DNA from: Caballeronia concitans
GTDB lineage: Bacteria > Pseudomonadota > Gammaproteobacteria > Burkholderiales > Burkholderiaceae
Assembly: GCF_001544615.1 (NCBI RefSeq)
Contig: NZ_FCNV02000003.1
Span: 124,001 to 188,000, forward strand
Direction of reading: 5' to 3'
DNA: 64,000 nt
Made by a program: the position numbers and the translations under genes. Below the pieces are notes generated by a model that saw nothing but the letters and a program-made list of their open reading frames with translations, did no database searches and was not told where the DNA came from. Position 1 is the first letter of the stretch. Every line of letters starts with the position of its first letter. Positions 25,796 to 34,711 of the stretch are shown one piece after another.

Positions 25796-26647
25796 TTAGC
25801 CGCCGCAAAGCTCGGGCGCTTTCTTGTCGGTCAGGTTCGTCTTGTCGAAGCCGAACGGTCCGACCGTCTTCAGATGATCCTCCGTGCCGAGCCACGCATG
25901 AAGTTCCTTATTCACCGCATCGCGCAAGTCGGTATCTTCCGGCCGGAAGGCGAGTGCGCCGTAGCCGATGTGCTTCGGATCGTCGTTGAACTGACTGACC
26001 GCTTCGACTTGCGGCCCGCCTTTCGATGCAAGACCTTTCATCGTGAGCGCAGTGCCCACGGCGGCATCGGCGCGGCGCGCGCGCACGGCCTGCAGTTGCG
26101 CAGTGGTGTCCGGAACCTGAAGGATCTGATCGTCCTTGATGCCCGCTGCTCGTGCATAGCCCAGTTCCGCCGTGCCGGCCATGATCGCCAGCTTCGTGTC
26201 CGCTTGCTTGGCGACGTCGGCATAGCTGTGAAGGTTCTTCGGGTTGCCCTTCATCGTGAGCAGCGTGTCGGGAATCTGGTATTGCGGATCGGCAAACGCA
26301 ACTTGCTTGCAGCGTTCCGGCGTGATGTACATGCCCGCCGCGATCACGTCGAAGCGGCCTGCCTTCAGGCCCGGAATAAGCGCGCCCCATTCGGTGAGAA
26401 CCGCATCGACTTTCTTGACACCCAGCTTGGCGAAAACCTTCTTGGCGATTTCGGGCGATTCGCCGGTGACGGTGCCATCGGGAGTCGTGTAGGCAAAAGG
26501 CGTTTCGTTCGCATAGCCGATACGCACCTCTCCGGTGCGCTGGATGCGCTGCAACGTCGTTTCCGCACTGGCGCTCGTCGTGACGACGAAGCTCGCTGTA
26601 GCCACACACGCCGCTAAGAGCAATCCGGAGAGTCGTTTGGTCTTCAT
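25796..26647 (-). CDS. ehuB: Ectoine/hydroxyectoine-binding protein EhuB
   Basis: A 283-residue periplasmic solute-binding protein with a signal peptide (MKTKRLSGLLLAACVATASF, cut after SASA). The mature part shows GYANETPFAYTTPDGTVTGESPEIAKKVF and LIPGLKAGRFDVIAAGMYITPERCKQVAF, closely resembling the ectoine-binding EhuB of Sinorhizobium; aromatic residues form the solute cage in that family. First gene of ehuBCDA, divergent from enuR. Confidence 0.88.
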   Translation of the reverse strand: MKTKRLSGLLLAACVATASFVVTTSASAETTLQRIQRTGEVRIGYANETPFAYTTPDGTVTGESPEIAKKVFAKLGVKKVDAVLTEWGALIPGLKAGRFDVIAAGMYITPERCKQVAFADPQYQIPDTLLTMKGNPKNLHSYADVAKQADTKLAIMAGTAELGYARAAGIKDDQILQVPDTTAQLQAVRARRADAAVGTALTMKGLASKGGPQVEAVSQFNDDPKHIGYGALAFRPEDTDLRDAVNKELHAWLGTEDHLKTVGPFGFDKTNLTDKKAPELCGG

Positions 26648-26857
26648 GAGGTTTCCGTTCGTATGGTTCGTTTGTCGTGTGGTCGGGAACGCGATTCAAG
26701 TAAAAACCCTTAAGAACCGCATGCTTGCCGCGCCTGACGCGCAGCCACGAACGCAGAATACAAAGCCATATATTTGTTCCGATTGCTCTAGGACAATTAT
26801 TTTCGCGTGCCGTTTTGCGCCACTATTGCGCATGGACTAGCGGGAAGGGAGCAGCAA
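26648..26857. promoter_or_regulatory. ehuB-enuR divergent promoter region with candidate EnuR site
   Basis: This 210-bp region must hold promoters for the uptake operon and enuR. It contains CTAGGACAAT at 26788-26797, preceded by TTGTTCC at 26774-26780 as a partial inverted half. The same CTAGGACAAT occurs in front of eutB at 28270-28279, so it is a good candidate for the EnuR recognition sequence. Confidence 0.5.
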
Positions 26858-28255
26858 TTGAACGAAAGATGGCGCGAGGCCGTGCGCGCGGTGCAGGGCG
26901 TGCAATCCAAATACAAGCGGCTCGTCAAGGCGATGGCCGGCGATATCGAAAGCGGCGAACTCGCGGAAGGCGCACGCTTGCCGCCGCAACGCGAAGTCGC
27001 GGCGGACCTGGAAATCAGCGTGCAAACGGTGACGAATGCCTATAAGGAACTGGAGCGGCAAGGGCTGATTCGCTGTGAAGTGGGTCGCGGGAGCTTCGTC
27101 GCGGCGCGCGTGACCGAGACCATGTCCAATTACATGCTCGATAACGCCGAGCGCTCCGTCGTAGACTTTTCCATCGCGCGGATCGTGCATACGCCCGAGC
27201 ACGACGCCATGTGGCGCAAGGTCTGCGCGACGCTCGCGACGGTCGAGGACCAGCCGTGGATACGCGCGTTTCGTCCCATTGCGGGCTTCGAGCATCATCG
27301 GCAAGCGGGTGTGACGTGGCTCGAATCGCTCAACATGCCCGCAAGCGTCGACACGTTGCTCGTCACGAACGGCGTGGCGCACGGCATATTTCTGGCGCTT
27401 GCTTCGATCGTCGGCCCAGGAGACACCGTTTTATGCGAGAGCCTGACCGATCATGGCGTGATCGGCTCCGCTAACGTGCTCGGGTTTACGCTTAAAGGAC
27501 TCGAAATAGATGAGCACGGCATACGCCCCGAGCATTTCGAGGAAGTCTGCGATAGCGAGCGCGTGAGCGCGCTCGTTTGCACGCCGACGCTCAATAATCC
27601 CACTGTCGCCGTGATGCCCGATTCGCGCCGTCGTGCGATTGCGCGTATCGCCGAGCGCTATGGCGTGTACGTCATCGAGGACGATGTCTATGGCGCGTTG
27701 CCCGCCAAAGCCCAAACGCCTATTGCGAGCCTGATTCCCGAACTGGCGTTCTACTGTACGAGCATGACGAAGTCCGTATTGAGCGGCTTGCGCACCGGCT
27801 TCATGACGGTGCCGCGCCGGCTTGCGTTGCGTGCCGAAAGCGTATTGCGCGTGTCGAGCTGGATGGCGACGTCGCCGATAGCAGAAGTCACTGCGCGATG
27901 GATCATGGATGGCACCGCGCAACGGCTCGTGCAAATACAACGCGAGCGCGTGGCGGCGCGTCAGAGTGTCGTGCGCGAAATTCTCGGCGAGTACGTTCTA
28001 GGTAGTCATCCCAATGCGCTTTCCGCGTGGCTGCGCGTACCGGATGCCTGGGAGGCGGAACGCATCACGCGCGAGCTGCGCAATCGCAATATCGCGGTGA
28101 CATCCCCCGATCCGTTTCTCGTGCGCGGTGCGGTCAGGCCCAATGCAGTGCGCCTTTGCGTCGGCGCGGAAGTCAACGAGCCCACGTTCCGCACGGCGAT
28201 CGAAACCATTCGCGAAGTATTCGAGCAATATCCGCACGTGCATGACTTCATTTGA
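26858..28255 (+). CDS. enuR: MocR-type regulator of ectoine catabolism (EnuR)
   Basis: A 465-residue GntR/MocR regulator. Residues about 15-85 are a GntR winged helix (ARLPPQREVAADLEISVQTVTNAYKELERQGLI in pattern), and the rest is an aminotransferase-I fold. Lys305 in TSMTKSVLSG is the PLP lysine; in EnuR proteins PLP plus diaminobutyrate-type intermediates of ectoine breakdown relieve repression. The start is taken as TTG at 26858 because AAGGGAG lies just upstream at 26845-26851; an earlier in-frame ATG at 26807 has no such site. First gene of the catabolic side. Confidence 0.88.
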   Translation: MNERWREAVRAVQGVQSKYKRLVKAMAGDIESGELAEGARLPPQREVAADLEISVQTVTNAYKELERQGLIRCEVGRGSFVAARVTETMSNYMLDNAERSVVDFSIARIVHTPEHDAMWRKVCATLATVEDQPWIRAFRPIAGFEHHRQAGVTWLESLNMPASVDTLLVTNGVAHGIFLALASIVGPGDTVLCESLTDHGVIGSANVLGFTLKGLEIDEHGIRPEHFEEVCDSERVSALVCTPTLNNPTVAVMPDSRRRAIARIAERYGVYVIEDDVYGALPAKAQTPIASLIPELAFYCTSMTKSVLSGLRTGFMTVPRRLALRAESVLRVSSWMATSPIAEVTARWIMDGTAQRLVQIQRERVAARQSVVREILGEYVLGSHPNALSAWLRVPDAWEAERITRELRNRNIAVTSPDPFLVRGAVRPNAVRLCVGAEVNEPTFRTAIETIREVFEQYPHVHDFI

Positions 28256-28269
28256 TCGTCTGGATTGAA

Positions 28270-28300
28270 CTAGGACAATGCGATTTGATTTTTTAGGACA
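28270..28300 (+). promoter_or_regulatory. Candidate EnuR operator: direct repeat before eutB
   Basis: TAGGACA occurs at 28271-28277 and again at 28294-28300, 23 bp apart start to start, in the 86-bp gap between enuR and eutB. MocR regulators commonly bind direct repeats about two helical turns apart. The first copy extends to CTAGGACAAT, shared with the ehuB-enuR gap. Confidence 0.5.
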
Positions 28301-28341
28301 TTAGACTCGGTTGCACTGCCATTCGAGATTGCAACCGCGTC

Positions 28342-29307
28342 ATGTCAGAACTCACGCTTGCCGATGTTTATCGCGCGCGACAACGCATTAAAGGGCGCGT
28401 CGTCGCTACGCCGCTCGTGCAATCGATGGCGCTATCGCGCATCGCGGGCGTGCCGGTTTATCTCAAGCTCGAAACGGTTCAGCCTACCGGCAGCTTCAAA
28501 CTGCGCGGCGCGACCAATGCACTTGCTCAACTCGCCGAACAAGGCTGCAAGCGTGTCGTGACGGCATCGACGGGAAATCATGGACGTGCGGTCGCACATG
28601 CTGCACGCGCGCTCGGGATGGAAGCGGCCGTCTGCATGTCGTCGCTCGTGCCCAAAAACAAGGTCGATGCGGTCGATGCGCTGGGCGCGCGTGTCGTCAT
28701 CAGCGGCAAGAGCCAGGACGATGCGCAAGTCGAAGCACAACGTCTCGTGCGAGAGGAAGGCTATGCGTATGTCCCTCCTTTCGACGATCCGCGCGTGATC
28801 GCGGGTCAGGCGACTATAGGCCTTGAAATTCTCGAAACGCTGCCGGACGCATCGACCATCATCGTGCCGCTTTCAGGCGGCGGCCTCTTCAGCGGCGTTG
28901 CGTTTGCGGCCAAATGTGTGCGGCCCGATATCGCGATGATCGGCGTATCCATGGAACGCGGCGCCGCTATGCATGCGAGTCTCGCAGCAGGCAAGCCTAT
29001 CTTCGTCGATGAACTCGAGACGCTTGCCGATTCGCTCGGTGGCGGCATCGGGCTCGATAACCGTCATACGTTCAGCATGACGCGCGAATTGATCGACCAT
29101 GTCGTGTTGCTCGATGAAGTGTCCATTGCGCGCGGCATCGTGCATGCGTATCGCGAAGAGCGGCTCGTTATCGAAGGCGCGGCGGCGGTCGGCATTGCGG
29201 CCGTGCTCGATCGCGCCGTCGAAACGCGCGGCACGAACCCTATCGTCATTGTCATAAGCGGCTGCAACATCGACATCGACGCGCATCGCCGTTTGATCGG
29301 AGCCTGA
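28342..29307 (+). CDS. eutB: Hydroxyectoine utilization dehydratase EutB
   Basis: A 321-residue PLP enzyme of the threonine dehydratase fold. Lys53 in PTGSFKLRGA is the PLP lysine; SGGGLFSG is the phosphate-binding glycine loop, and STGNHGRAVA the substrate loop. EutB is thought to act with EutC in converting hydroxyectoine to ectoine. It stands 3 bp before eutC. EutA, the usual third partner, is not found in the window. Confidence 0.85.
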   Translation: MSELTLADVYRARQRIKGRVVATPLVQSMALSRIAGVPVYLKLETVQPTGSFKLRGATNALAQLAEQGCKRVVTASTGNHGRAVAHAARALGMEAAVCMSSLVPKNKVDAVDALGARVVISGKSQDDAQVEAQRLVREEGYAYVPPFDDPRVIAGQATIGLEILETLPDASTIIVPLSGGGLFSGVAFAAKCVRPDIAMIGVSMERGAAMHASLAAGKPIFVDELETLADSLGGGIGLDNRHTFSMTRELIDHVVLLDEVSIARGIVHAYREERLVIEGAAAVGIAAVLDRAVETRGTNPIVIVISGCNIDIDAHRRLIGA

Positions 29308-29310
29308 TTC

Positions 29311-30321
29311 ATGTCCGCCATCGACCGATCCACTGTTCTCCTGGGCGAAGCGCATTTGCGCACGCTCGTGCCGCTCGATCTCGACGCGATCGAACAAGTG
29401 GAAGCCGCGTTTCGTTCGCTTGCAACGGAAGCTGTCGCGATGCCGCCCATTCTTCGACTCGACATTCCTGAGCACGCAGGCGAAGTCGACGTAAAAACCG
29501 CTTATTTACCGCGCTTTTCCAGCTTTGCAATCAAAGTGAGTCCGGGGTTCTTCAACAACTCATCGCTGGGATTGCCGAGTCTCAATGGACTCATGCTCGT
29601 GTTGTCCGCGCGTACCGGTCTCACCGAAGCCGTTCTGCTCGATAACGGCTATCTCACTGCAGTGCGTACCGCAGCGGCTGGTGCAGTCGCCGCGCGTTGG
29701 CTTGCACGGCGCGATGCGAAGCAGGTCGCGATCATCGGTGCAGGCGAGCAAGCCCGTTTGCAGCTTGATGCGCTGCGTCTCGTGCGCGACATCGAACATG
29801 TGACCGTATGGGCGCGTGAACGCGATCGCGCGCTGCAGTACGCACGTGATTGCGAAGTGCGAGGCATTGCATGCGAACTCGCGGATAGCGTGAGCCATGC
29901 GCTCAAGCGCGCGGATATCGCCATCACGACGACGCCGAGCCGCGAGCCGTTGATTCATGCGCGCGACCTGCATCCCGGCCTTCATATCACGGCAATGGGA
30001 TCGGACGCGGAGCACAAGAACGAAATCGCACCGGATGTATTCAAAGCCGCGCGCTACGTCTGCGACCGCTTGCAGCAAACACGCGTGCTCGGCGAGCTCC
30101 ATCACGCGATCGAGGCGCGAGTCGTCGCAGCCGATGCGACCTTTGCCGAGCTGGGCGAGGTCATTGCAGGACAGGCATCCGGCCGCACGAGCGATGACGA
30201 TGTGACCGTGTGCGACCTCACCGGCACCGGCGCGCAAGACACCGCCATTGCAACGCTTGCACTCGAGCGTGCGCGCAAAGCGCAGGCTGGGACCATTTTT
30301 CATAACGATGTGACGCTCTGA
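29311..30321 (+). CDS. eutC: Ectoine utilization protein EutC (ornithine cyclodeaminase/mu-crystallin family)
   Basis: A 336-residue NAD(P)-binding protein. The Rossmann motif is AIIGAGEQARLQLDAL (near residues 146-161); VKVSPGFFNNSSLGLPSLNGLM-like sequence and AVRTAAAGAVAARWLARRDA match the family's substrate-binding half. It is proposed to reduce the EutB product during hydroxyectoine conversion. It is followed 11 bp later by doeA. Confidence 0.85.
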   Translation: MSAIDRSTVLLGEAHLRTLVPLDLDAIEQVEAAFRSLATEAVAMPPILRLDIPEHAGEVDVKTAYLPRFSSFAIKVSPGFFNNSSLGLPSLNGLMLVLSARTGLTEAVLLDNGYLTAVRTAAAGAVAARWLARRDAKQVAIIGAGEQARLQLDALRLVRDIEHVTVWARERDRALQYARDCEVRGIACELADSVSHALKRADIAITTTPSREPLIHARDLHPGLHITAMGSDAEHKNEIAPDVFKAARYVCDRLQQTRVLGELHHAIEARVVAADATFAELGEVIAGQASGRTSDDDVTVCDLTGTGAQDTAIATLALERARKAQAGTIFHNDVTL

Positions 30322-30332
30322 TAGAGGGGACG

Positions 30333-31550
30333 ATGTCAGAAATCAAGCAAGAGGGCTCAAGCGAAGCGCCTGCCGTGCGCTTGCCGTTCGAGCGCGTTGA
30401 GTACGACGCACGCATTGCAAAGACACGGCGCGCCATGGAGCAGGCGGGCATCGATCTGATGATCGTGACCGATCCGACCAACATGGCGTGGCTCACCGGC
30501 TACGACGGCTGGTCGTTCTATGTGCATCAATGCGTGCTGCTTTCGACGGAAGGCGAGCCGGTATGGTTCGGCCGCGGTCAGGACGCGAATGGCGCGAAAC
30601 GCACTGTGTTCATGGGGCATGACAATATCGTCGGCTATCCGGACCACTATGTGCAATCGCAAGTGCGTCATCCGATGGATTACCTCTCCACCGAAGTGAT
30701 TGCTGCACGGGGCTGGGACAAGAAGCGCATCGGCGTGGAGATGGACAATTACTACTTCAGTGCGAAGGCGTATGCGTCCCTCGTTCAGCACTTGCCGAAT
30801 GCGCAGTTCAAGGATGCGACCGCGCTCGTCAACTGGCAACGCGCCGTCAAGTCGCCGCGCGAGATCGAATATATGCGCATTGCAGCGCGCATTGTCGAGA
30901 AGATGCATGCGCGCATTCTCGACAAGGTCGAGCCCGGCATGAAGAAAAGCGATCTCGTCGCGCATATTTATGAAGCGGGTATCACCGGCGTCGAAGGATA
31001 CGGCGGCGACTATCCGGCCATCGTGCCGCTCTTGCCCACGGGTTCCGATGCAGCGGCGCCGCATCTTACCTGGGACGATTCGCCATTCACCGCGAATGCC
31101 GGCACGTTCTTCGAAATCGCGGGATGCTTCAAGCGATATCACTGCCCTCAATCGCGCACGGTGTATCTCGGCAAGCCGCCGCAGCATTTCATCGATGCGG
31201 AAAAGGCCGTGGTTGAAGGCATCGAGGCCGGGCTTGCGGCCGCGAAGCCGGGCAATCAATGCGAGGACATCGCCAATGCTTTCTTCGCCGTGCTGCGCAA
31301 GTCGGGCATTGAAAAGGACAGCCGCTGTGGTTATCCCATCGGCGCGAGTTATCCGCCGGACTGGGGCGAGCGCACGATGAGTCTGCGTCCAGGGGACAAG
31401 ACCGTCCTCGAACCCGGCATGACTTTTCACTTCATGCCGGGCCTGTGGCTCGACGACTGGGGCCTCGAAATCACGGAGAGCATCCTGATTACCGATACCG
31501 GCGTCGAGACCTTCTGCAATACGCCACGCAAACTGTTCGTGAAGGAGTAG
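30333..31550 (+). CDS. doeA: Ectoine hydrolase DoeA (EutD)
   Basis: A 405-residue member of the M24 creatinase/Xaa-Pro peptidase family. It opens the ectoine ring to N-acetyl-diaminobutyrate. The creatinase-like N-domain (TDPTNMAWLTGYDGWSFYVH) leads into the pita-bread domain with ENUR-linked DoeA features such as GGDYPAIVPLLPTG, FEIAGCFKRYHCPQSRTVYL and ITESILITDTG. Metal ligands of true M24 peptidases are not all conserved, as expected for DoeA. It starts the doeAB pair (4-bp gap to doeB). Confidence 0.88.
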   Translation: MSEIKQEGSSEAPAVRLPFERVEYDARIAKTRRAMEQAGIDLMIVTDPTNMAWLTGYDGWSFYVHQCVLLSTEGEPVWFGRGQDANGAKRTVFMGHDNIVGYPDHYVQSQVRHPMDYLSTEVIAARGWDKKRIGVEMDNYYFSAKAYASLVQHLPNAQFKDATALVNWQRAVKSPREIEYMRIAARIVEKMHARILDKVEPGMKKSDLVAHIYEAGITGVEGYGGDYPAIVPLLPTGSDAAAPHLTWDDSPFTANAGTFFEIAGCFKRYHCPQSRTVYLGKPPQHFIDAEKAVVEGIEAGLAAAKPGNQCEDIANAFFAVLRKSGIEKDSRCGYPIGASYPPDWGERTMSLRPGDKTVLEPGMTFHFMPGLWLDDWGLEITESILITDTGVETFCNTPRKLFVKE

Positions 31551-31554
31551 CACG

Positions 31555-32577
31555 ATGCGCGCGTCACCGATCAGCCCGACCGTCGATTTCGAGGCGGAAG
31601 GCGAACAGCACGGCTTTCTCAAGCTGCCGTACTCGCGCAACGATTCCGCATGGGGCGCGGTGATGATTCCCATCACCGTGATCAAGCGCGGCGATGGTCC
31701 TACCGCGCTGCTCACCGGCGGCAATCATGGCGACGAATACGAAGGGCCGATCGCGCTGGCAAAGCTCGCTTCGACGCTTAAATCGAAGGACGTGAACGGC
31801 CGCGTGATCATCGTGCCGTTCATGAACTATCCGGCGTTCAGGGCGGGCGCGCGCACGTCGCCTATCGATGCGGGTAACTTGAATCGCAGTTTTCCCGGCA
31901 AGCCCGATGGCACCGTGACCGAGAAGATCGCGGACTATTTTCAGCGCCATTTGTTGCCGCTTGCGGACTACGTGCTCGATATTCACGCGGGCGGCCGCAC
32001 GCTCGACTTTCTGCCGTTCGCGGCCATTCATCTATTGCCCGATGCCGCGCAGCAAGCGCGATGCGAAGCCGCGATGCGCGCATTCGGTGCGCCGTATTCA
32101 ATGCGCATGCTCGAACTGGATAGCGTCGGCCTTTACGACAGCGCAGCGGAAGAAGCAGGCAAGGTGTTCGTATCGACGGAGTTGGGCGGCGGCGGAACGT
32201 CCACCGCCGCAAGCGTCGCGATCGCCGAGCGCGGCGTATATGGATTTCTCGCATACGCAGGCGTGATCGACAAGGAAGCTGTGAAAGGCGAAGCGCGCAC
32301 GACGACCTTGCTCGATATGCCCGATGGTTCCTGCTATACGACCAGCGAGCATGCGGGCTTGCTCGAAATGTGCCGTGATCTAGGGGATATCGTGAAGGAA
32401 GGCGATTTGCTCGCGCGCGTCTACGACATCACGCGCTCCGGCGCGGTGCCTTTCGAATATCGTGCGAAGCGCGCGGGACTCGTTGCGGCGCGTCATTTCC
32501 CCGGCCTCGTGCAGACGGGCGATACGGTTGCCGTCGTCGCCGATATCGTCGAGCGCAACATACCTGTCGCCATCTGA
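31555..32577 (+). CDS. doeB: N-acetyl-diaminobutyrate deacetylase DoeB (EutE)
   Basis: A 340-residue zinc deacetylase of the aspartoacylase/succinylglutamate desuccinylase family. GGNHGDEYEGP supplies His and Glu zinc ligands, VLDIHAGGRTLDF the second His, and NLNRSFPG the arginine motif. It releases acetate and diaminobutyrate from the DoeA product. The C-terminal beta domain is normal length. Confidence 0.88.
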   Translation: MRASPISPTVDFEAEGEQHGFLKLPYSRNDSAWGAVMIPITVIKRGDGPTALLTGGNHGDEYEGPIALAKLASTLKSKDVNGRVIIVPFMNYPAFRAGARTSPIDAGNLNRSFPGKPDGTVTEKIADYFQRHLLPLADYVLDIHAGGRTLDFLPFAAIHLLPDAAQQARCEAAMRAFGAPYSMRMLELDSVGLYDSAAEEAGKVFVSTELGGGGTSTAASVAIAERGVYGFLAYAGVIDKEAVKGEARTTTLLDMPDGSCYTTSEHAGLLEMCRDLGDIVKEGDLLARVYDITRSGAVPFEYRAKRAGLVAARHFPGLVQTGDTVAVVADIVERNIPVAI

Positions 32578-32580
32578 CCG

Positions 32581-33054
32581 ATGAAACTCGACCGCTACGA
32601 CGTAGGCATCCTGCGTATTCTCGCCCGCGAGGGGCGCATTACGAAATCGCGCCTTGCGGAAGAGATCAATCTGTCGGTCTCGCCTGCATGGGAGCGCGTC
32701 AGGAAGCTCGAAGAAAGCGGCATCGTGCGCGGCTATCACGCGGATATCGACTGGACGGCCGTGGCGAAGGGCAGCCGTATCGTCGTCGAGGTGACGCTTT
32801 CGCGGCATACCGCGCAGGACATGCGGCGCTTCGAGGAGCGCGTGGCTCAGGCCGATGAGATCGTGCAATGCTTTGCCACGGGCGGCGGCGTCGATTATGT
32901 GTTGCATGTGGTCGCGCGCGATATCGATCACTATCAGCGCTTCATCGACTCACTGCTCGTCGAGGAGCTCGGCATCGAGCGATATTTCACTTATATCGTG
33001 ACCAAGGTCGTGAAGCGTGGCGGCGATGGCGTGCCCGACTGGATCGACGTTTAA
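32581..33054 (+). CDS. doeX: Lrp/AsnC-type regulator DoeX
   Basis: A 157-residue regulator: residues about 4-60 are the AsnC helix-turn-helix (LDRYDVGILRILAREGRITK, then SVSPAWERVRKLEESGI), and 65-150 the RAM ligand domain. In ectoine loci this gene (doeX/asnC) is standard and binds near catabolic promoters. It starts 3 bp after doeB. Confidence 0.85.
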   Translation: MKLDRYDVGILRILAREGRITKSRLAEEINLSVSPAWERVRKLEESGIVRGYHADIDWTAVAKGSRIVVEVTLSRHTAQDMRRFEERVAQADEIVQCFATGGGVDYVLHVVARDIDHYQRFIDSLLVEELGIERYFTYIVTKVVKRGGDGVPDWIDV

Positions 33055-33190
33055 GAAACGCCTTTGTTTTGCCGGGCAAACAGAAAAAACCGCATCGCGC
33101 GATACCGACAACGAAAAATTCATCAGTGGCAAAGGGCTTAAAGTGAGTTCATCGGATCACGAACGAAAGCCCACGCAAGGAATATCGATC

Positions 33191-34669
33191 ATGTTGCTCG
33201 GTCATCCCATTCTCTTCAAATCGCTTTGCTATATCGACAATCGCTGGGTGCATAGCGACAGCGCAGCGTCCATCGCAGTCGTCAATCCCGCCGATCAAAA
33301 GGTGATCGGCCATGTGCCGATGCTCGACCGCGCGCAGATCGAAAGCGCCGTCGATGCAGCGGATCGCGCATTTCAGTCATGGCGCTGGATGCCGCAGCAA
33401 AAGCGCAGTGCATTGCTGCTGCGCTGGCATGAGTTGATCATGCGTCATCAGGCCGACCTCGCCGGCATTCTCTCGCTCGAACAAGGCAAGCCGCTTGCGG
33501 AATCGCGCGGTGAGATTGCCTATGCGGCGAGCTTCGTCGAATGGTTCGCGAACGAAGCCAAGCGTCTTGCTGGCCGCACGATCCCGACGCACATCGACGG
33601 CGCGCATCTCGGCACGGTCATGGAGCCGGTTGGCGTCGCGGCGCTCATCACGCCCTGGAATTTTCCGGTCGCGATGATCACGCGAAAGGCTGCGGCGGCG
33701 ATCGCGGCGGGCTGCACGGTGGTCGTCAAGCCCGCGCACGAGACACCGTTCTCCGCTATCGCACTTGCGCAACTGGCAGAAGAGGCGGGCTTTCCGCCGG
33801 GCGTGTTCAACGTCGTCATCGGCGAACCGCAAATGGCGATGGAAACGCTGGTCAGCGACACGCGCGTGCGCGCAGTGAGTTTTACCGGATCGACGCGCGT
33901 GGGTGGGCTCGTTGCAAAGACTGCGGCGGCATCGGGCATCAAGAAACTCGCTCTGGAATTGGGCGGCAACGCGCCTTTCATCGTGACGGAAGACGCCGAT
34001 CTCGAACAGGCGGTGCGCGTGGCGGTAGGCGCGAAGTTTCAGACGTCGGGACAGGATTGCTGTGCGGCGAATCGCATTCTGGTGGCGCGTCCGCTGTATG
34101 AGCAATTCGTCGAACGCTATACGGAAGCGGTCAAAGCATTGAAAGTGGGAGGCGCATTCGAAGCCAACGTCGATGTCGGCCCGCTGATGCATCAAGCCGC
34201 ATTCGATTCGACTGTCGCACGCGTTGAAGATGCCAAAGCGCAAGGCGCGCGCATCACGACAGGCGGTACGCCGCATGCGCTTGGCGGCTGGTTCTATGAG
34301 CCTACGGTCGTCGCGGATGCCAAGGCGGGCATGCGCATCTACGACGAAGAGAACTTCGCGCCTATCTCCGCTATTTCCCCGTTCGATACGCTGGACGAAG
34401 CGGTCGAACGCGCGAACGAGACCGAATATGGTCTCGCCGCCTATGTATGCGCGACGCGCATCGACACGATCTTTCAACTCGTGCGCCGGCTCGAATTCGC
34501 GATGGTTTCCGTCAACGGCGTCAAATTCACTGGCGCGCCGATTCCCTTTGGCGGCATGAAAGCCTCGGGACTCGGGCGTGAAGGCGGTGCGGAAGGCTTT
34601 GAACCTTTCGTTGAAACAAAATATTTTTGCCTGGGCAATCTCGGCCTGCCGCTGTCAAGCGCGGCCTGA
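33191..34669 (+). CDS. doeC: NAD-dependent aldehyde dehydrogenase DoeC
   Basis: A 492-residue aldehyde dehydrogenase of the succinate-semialdehyde type. It has the NAD-binding PWNFPVAMITRKAAAAIAAGC in pattern, FTGSTRVGGLV, catalytic Glu in ELGGNAPF and catalytic Cys in SGQDCCAANR. In this pathway it oxidises aspartate-semialdehyde to aspartate. AAGGA precedes the ATG at 33191; the open frame extends upstream across the doeX end, but that part is not family-like. Confidence 0.87.
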   Translation: MLLGHPILFKSLCYIDNRWVHSDSAASIAVVNPADQKVIGHVPMLDRAQIESAVDAADRAFQSWRWMPQQKRSALLLRWHELIMRHQADLAGILSLEQGKPLAESRGEIAYAASFVEWFANEAKRLAGRTIPTHIDGAHLGTVMEPVGVAALITPWNFPVAMITRKAAAAIAAGCTVVVKPAHETPFSAIALAQLAEEAGFPPGVFNVVIGEPQMAMETLVSDTRVRAVSFTGSTRVGGLVAKTAAASGIKKLALELGGNAPFIVTEDADLEQAVRVAVGAKFQTSGQDCCAANRILVARPLYEQFVERYTEAVKALKVGGAFEANVDVGPLMHQAAFDSTVARVEDAKAQGARITTGGTPHALGGWFYEPTVVADAKAGMRIYDEENFAPISAISPFDTLDEAVERANETEYGLAAYVCATRIDTIFQLVRRLEFAMVSVNGVKFTGAPIPFGGMKASGLGREGGAEGFEPFVETKYFCLGNLGLPLSSAA

Positions 34670-34711
34670 ACGAACTACTCTCAAGATACGCAAAGGAACA
34701 AGGAGAAGCAC

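Noticed and set aside
33017-33190. N-terminal extension of doeC overlapping doeX
   Set aside because: The sequence is not aldehyde-dehydrogenase-like and AAGGA marks the start at 33191.
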